Shown here in pieces: positions 61,968 to 64,000 of a stretch of DNA of 64,000 bases (position 1 is the stretch's first letter; each line of letters starts with the position of its first letter). This DNA comes from JADJPO01 sp046330955 (GTDB taxonomy: Bacteria > Actinomycetota > Actinomycetes > Actinomycetales > Kineosporiaceae). A model generated the notes under the pieces. The model saw only the letters and a list, made by a program, of their open reading frames with translations. It searched no databases and was not told the origin of the DNA. The DNA lies in NCBI GenBank assembly GCA_046330955.1, contig JAXLRT010000003.1:186001-250000 (forward strand). Direction: 5' to 3'. The position numbers and the translations under genes were made by a program.

Positions 61968-63680
61968 TCAGGTGGCGGAGAACAGTTTGCGTTGGCGTTC
62001 TCGCCAGGACCCGGGCGCGTAGTAGCGCGCCGTCCAGCCATCGGTGGGGTCGAGGTGACCCATCGGACGGTGCTGGCCCTCGTTCAACGCCACGCCCTGC
62101 GACATCGCGCGGAACGTGAAGTGGGTGAACAGCCGGTGGTACTCGGTGAGGTAGATGTCGGCCAGCCGCCGCACCGCTCGCCGGGACGTCGCCCGCGTGC
62201 GCCCGGCGCGGATCACCACGGTGTTCTCCTCGTTGGTGGTGGTCGAGGCGCCCGAGTAGTTGGCCGAGCCGGTGATCAGGGTGGGGTCGTCGGTCAACGG
62301 ATCCACCATGATGATCTTGGTGTGGATGTACTTGACGTGGCCGTTGAAGCCGGTCAGGTGCTCCTGCGCCCACTGTTCGAGCCGCCCCGAGGCGAGGTGG
62401 CTGCCGGTCGAGATGCGCACGTTCTCGTCGACCCGCGGGATCGCCTGGTTACGGGGCGGCACTTTCTCGAGCAGCACGGTGCGCACCAGCGGCCGCACCA
62501 CGGCGAGCTTGTCGCGGAACACCTGGTGCAACCCGAACGCCCCGGTGATGTGCGCCGACGACGCACCGCCGTCGAACAGCCCCGCGTACCAGTCGAGCAG
62601 CGTCGAGGTGGTACCCCGCGGCGAGAACACGGCGGTGATCCCCTCGCCGGCCGGCACCACCTGCGCCGGCGGCGCCTGCTCGTGGACGACGCGCAGCCGG
62701 GTCGTCGGGACGCCGTCCGCCAGCTGCTGCCACTCGTCGAGGTAGGACTGCGCCACCGACCGATCGCGGATCAGGTGACCGACGTTGGAGTGACCGAACA
62801 CCCCGCCCCGGGTCAGGTTGGTCGACCCGGTCCACACCGCGACCGGGCGCCCCTGATGGGTCAGCACCAGGAACTTGTGGTGGTGCAGCGCCCCCTTGTT
62901 CGGCGCCGTCCGCCACTGGATCACCCCGTCGAGGCCGTGGGCCGTGGCCGCCGCGTGGGACTGTTCCGCCGTCCGGTCGCCGTCCTCGTCGTCGCCCCCT
63001 CCACCGCCGGCCGGGTCGCGATCGCGCCCGTGCACCACCAGCTGGACGTCGGCCCCGCGCGCGTGCGCGTCGGCGAGCGCGGTGAGTCCGGCGCCCCAGG
63101 TGAACTCGTAGAACGCCCCGCGCAGCCCCCAGCCCGCCCCGAGGGCCTCGGCGCAGTAGGCGACGAAGGCCTCGCCCAGCCCCCGCGAGAGCCAGACCAT
63201 GGCCGGGTGGGTGTCGGGTAGATCGGCTCCCGGCACGAAGTCGGGGAAGCGCCGGCGGAAGGCCTGCGACCCGGCCACGCCCCGGTTGAACCACACCCCG
63301 TGGGTGCCGTCGTCCGGGGCCTCGGTGCGCACCCGCACCGTGCTGGTGGCCAGCGGATGCAGCGCCCCCGGTGCCCCGCCCATCGCCGAGACCTCGTAGC
63401 TGTAGTCGTGATTCGGCTTGGCGCTGTAGTCACCCCACTGGAAGTCCTGGATGGGGTGTTCGCGGGTGCTGTAGTCCGACCCGGGCGGCGGATCGGCCAC
63501 CGCGGCAGCGAAGGTCTTCATGCCCCGCAGCCACGTCGTCTCGCCCTCGGTGTGGTCGATCCGCCGGATCCCGAAGCCCAGACAGCCCGCCGGATCGGCC
63601 AGGTTCAGGCCCAACAAGACCGTGTGGGTTCCGGCGATCGCCTGAACCGTGAGGCCACCTGCACTACGACGTGCTCGCAT
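61968..63680 (-). CDS. Phospholipase D-like (HKD) domain protein
   Basis: A 570-residue protein. The N-terminal 180 residues look like a beta-rich accessory domain (TVQAIAGTHTVLLGLNLADP). Two PLD half-sites follow. The first, near residue 270, is HHKFLVLTHQG with GSTNLTRGGVFGHSN; the Asp of HxKxxxxD is Thr. The second, near 450, is HTKIIMVDPLTDDPTLITGS with ANYS and is complete. Both His/Lys pairs are kept, so catalysis is possible. No signal peptide is seen. I chose the ATG at 63680; a GTG at 63686 is possible. The substrate could be a phospholipid or nucleic acid. Confidence 0.8.
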   Translation of the reverse strand: MRARRSAGGLTVQAIAGTHTVLLGLNLADPAGCLGFGIRRIDHTEGETTWLRGMKTFAAAVADPPPGSDYSTREHPIQDFQWGDYSAKPNHDYSYEVSAMGGAPGALHPLATSTVRVRTEAPDDGTHGVWFNRGVAGSQAFRRRFPDFVPGADLPDTHPAMVWLSRGLGEAFVAYCAEALGAGWGLRGAFYEFTWGAGLTALADAHARGADVQLVVHGRDRDPAGGGGGDDEDGDRTAEQSHAAATAHGLDGVIQWRTAPNKGALHHHKFLVLTHQGRPVAVWTGSTNLTRGGVFGHSNVGHLIRDRSVAQSYLDEWQQLADGVPTTRLRVVHEQAPPAQVVPAGEGITAVFSPRGTTSTLLDWYAGLFDGGASSAHITGAFGLHQVFRDKLAVVRPLVRTVLLEKVPPRNQAIPRVDENVRISTGSHLASGRLEQWAQEHLTGFNGHVKYIHTKIIMVDPLTDDPTLITGSANYSGASTTTNEENTVVIRAGRTRATSRRAVRRLADIYLTEYHRLFTHFTFRAMSQGVALNEGQHRPMGHLDPTDGWTARYYAPGSWRERQRKLFSAT

Positions 63681-63739
63681 GAGCACTCACCGTAGGCAAC
63701 ATCGCCCCAGGTGACCAGCACGGACGCGATGCGGTCGGG

Positions 63740-64000
63740 TCAGATCGTCGTCCACGCCCGGAACCGGACGTCGAACCCGCTGCCCTGCGGCGAGGCCGCC
63801 ATCGGACCGACCGAGACCGGCAGACCCGGGGGCAGGTAGGCGAGGCGGTGGGTGGTCCACACCTCGAGGTCGCCGCCCGGCTCCGCCTCGCCCGCCGCGT
63901 ACTGCACGGTCAGCGCATCGCCGTGCCGGCGCACCTGCAACCGCAACACACCTCCCGGTTCCAGACCCGGCACCGGGCTGGTGCTCCAGTCCGAGACCGC
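63740..64000 (-). CDS. DUF1349 (concanavalin-like) domain protein, 5' part beyond window
   Basis: The last 86 residues are visible. LQVRRHGDALTVQYAAGEAE, LAYLPPGLPVSVGPMAASPQ and GSGFDVRFRAWTTI match the end of DUF1349 / 'regulation of enolase 1' proteins. These have a concanavalin-like lectin fold. The reading frame is open to the window edge (…AVSDWSTSPVPG), so the true start lies beyond 64000. It is on the same strand as the PLD-like gene, 59 bases upstream. Function unknown. Confidence 0.75.
   Translation of the reverse strand, partial: AVSDWSTSPVPGLEPGGVLRLQVRRHGDALTVQYAAGEAEPGGDLEVWTTHRLAYLPPGLPVSVGPMAASPQGSGFDVRFRAWTTI

Overview
The window is high-GC (roughly 70% by eye) actinomycete chromosome. 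Genes are tightly packed, with many GTG starts, frequent ATGA/GTGA stop-start overlaps and strong third-position GC bias. Gene order over about the first 34 kb follows, from memory, the Mycobacterium tuberculosis segment Rv2202c-Rv2220: adoK, erpA-like, DUF3043, cobT/cobS, gcvT, pepA, dlaT/sucB, a TIGR01777 epimerase, lipB, lipA, DUF4191, RDD protein and glnA. This core is interrupted by blocks specific to this lineage. Both ends of the window cut a gene.

Layout. 1-9.4 kb: adenosine kinase (cut), Fe-S carrier ErpA with an iron-box-like site upstream, a GGDEF-EAL protein, an M20 dipeptidase, DUF3043 and a cobU-cobT-cobS cobalamin operon. 9.4-15.5 kb: gcvT, pepA, lpd and sucB, the lipoate-dependent core; the matching lipoate synthesis genes lipB-lipA lie at 29-31 kb. 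15.6-29 kb is accessory: a secreted HAF-repeat protein, a LigD-type polymerase coupled to an epimerase, an amine oxidase, a receptor-like protein kinase, a fused trehalose synthase/phosphatase, a peptidase S51, and an operon of a frameshifted MMPL transporter, an oxidoreductase and a SanA-like protein. 30.9-35.5 kb: DUF4191, RDD, glnA behind a complete GlnR box, and a hipBA module. 35.5-47.1 kb: a secreted M43 protease, two membrane proteins and a coupled recC-recB-recD operon.

47.2-54.4 kb holds a large secreted beta-sandwich protein and a compact cluster: two zinc-ribbon DUF4178 proteins, a 59-residue membrane peptide, a membrane-embedded spermidine-synthase-like enzyme, and convergent DUF350 and DUF2617 genes. 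This looks like an uncharacterised envelope/polyamine-type system. 54.4-56.8 kb is an island: a low-GC lipoprotein, two decayed transposase fragments and a VapBC pair. 56.8-64 kb: gamma-glutamyltransferase, pgi, an AbiEi-DUF559 protein, a phospholipase-D-like protein and a cut DUF1349 gene.

The most unusual structure is around the AbiEi-DUF559 gene (60802-61806). Both flanks carry an array of CACTG pentamers spaced 19-20 bp, then a 27 bp step, then CAGTG pentamers spaced 19-20 bp. The two arrays have nearly the same geometry, forming two large dyads that bracket one putative DNA-binding endonuclease gene. No gene or standard terminator explains them. Other unexplained non-coding signals are two actinobacterial DnaA boxes around a palindrome (21695-21732), intergenic repeats bounded by CATGATCAC and GTGATCA, and nested hairpins between convergent genes. 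I saw no tRNA, rRNA or CRISPR array. All database relationships are from memory and pattern recognition; no searches were run.
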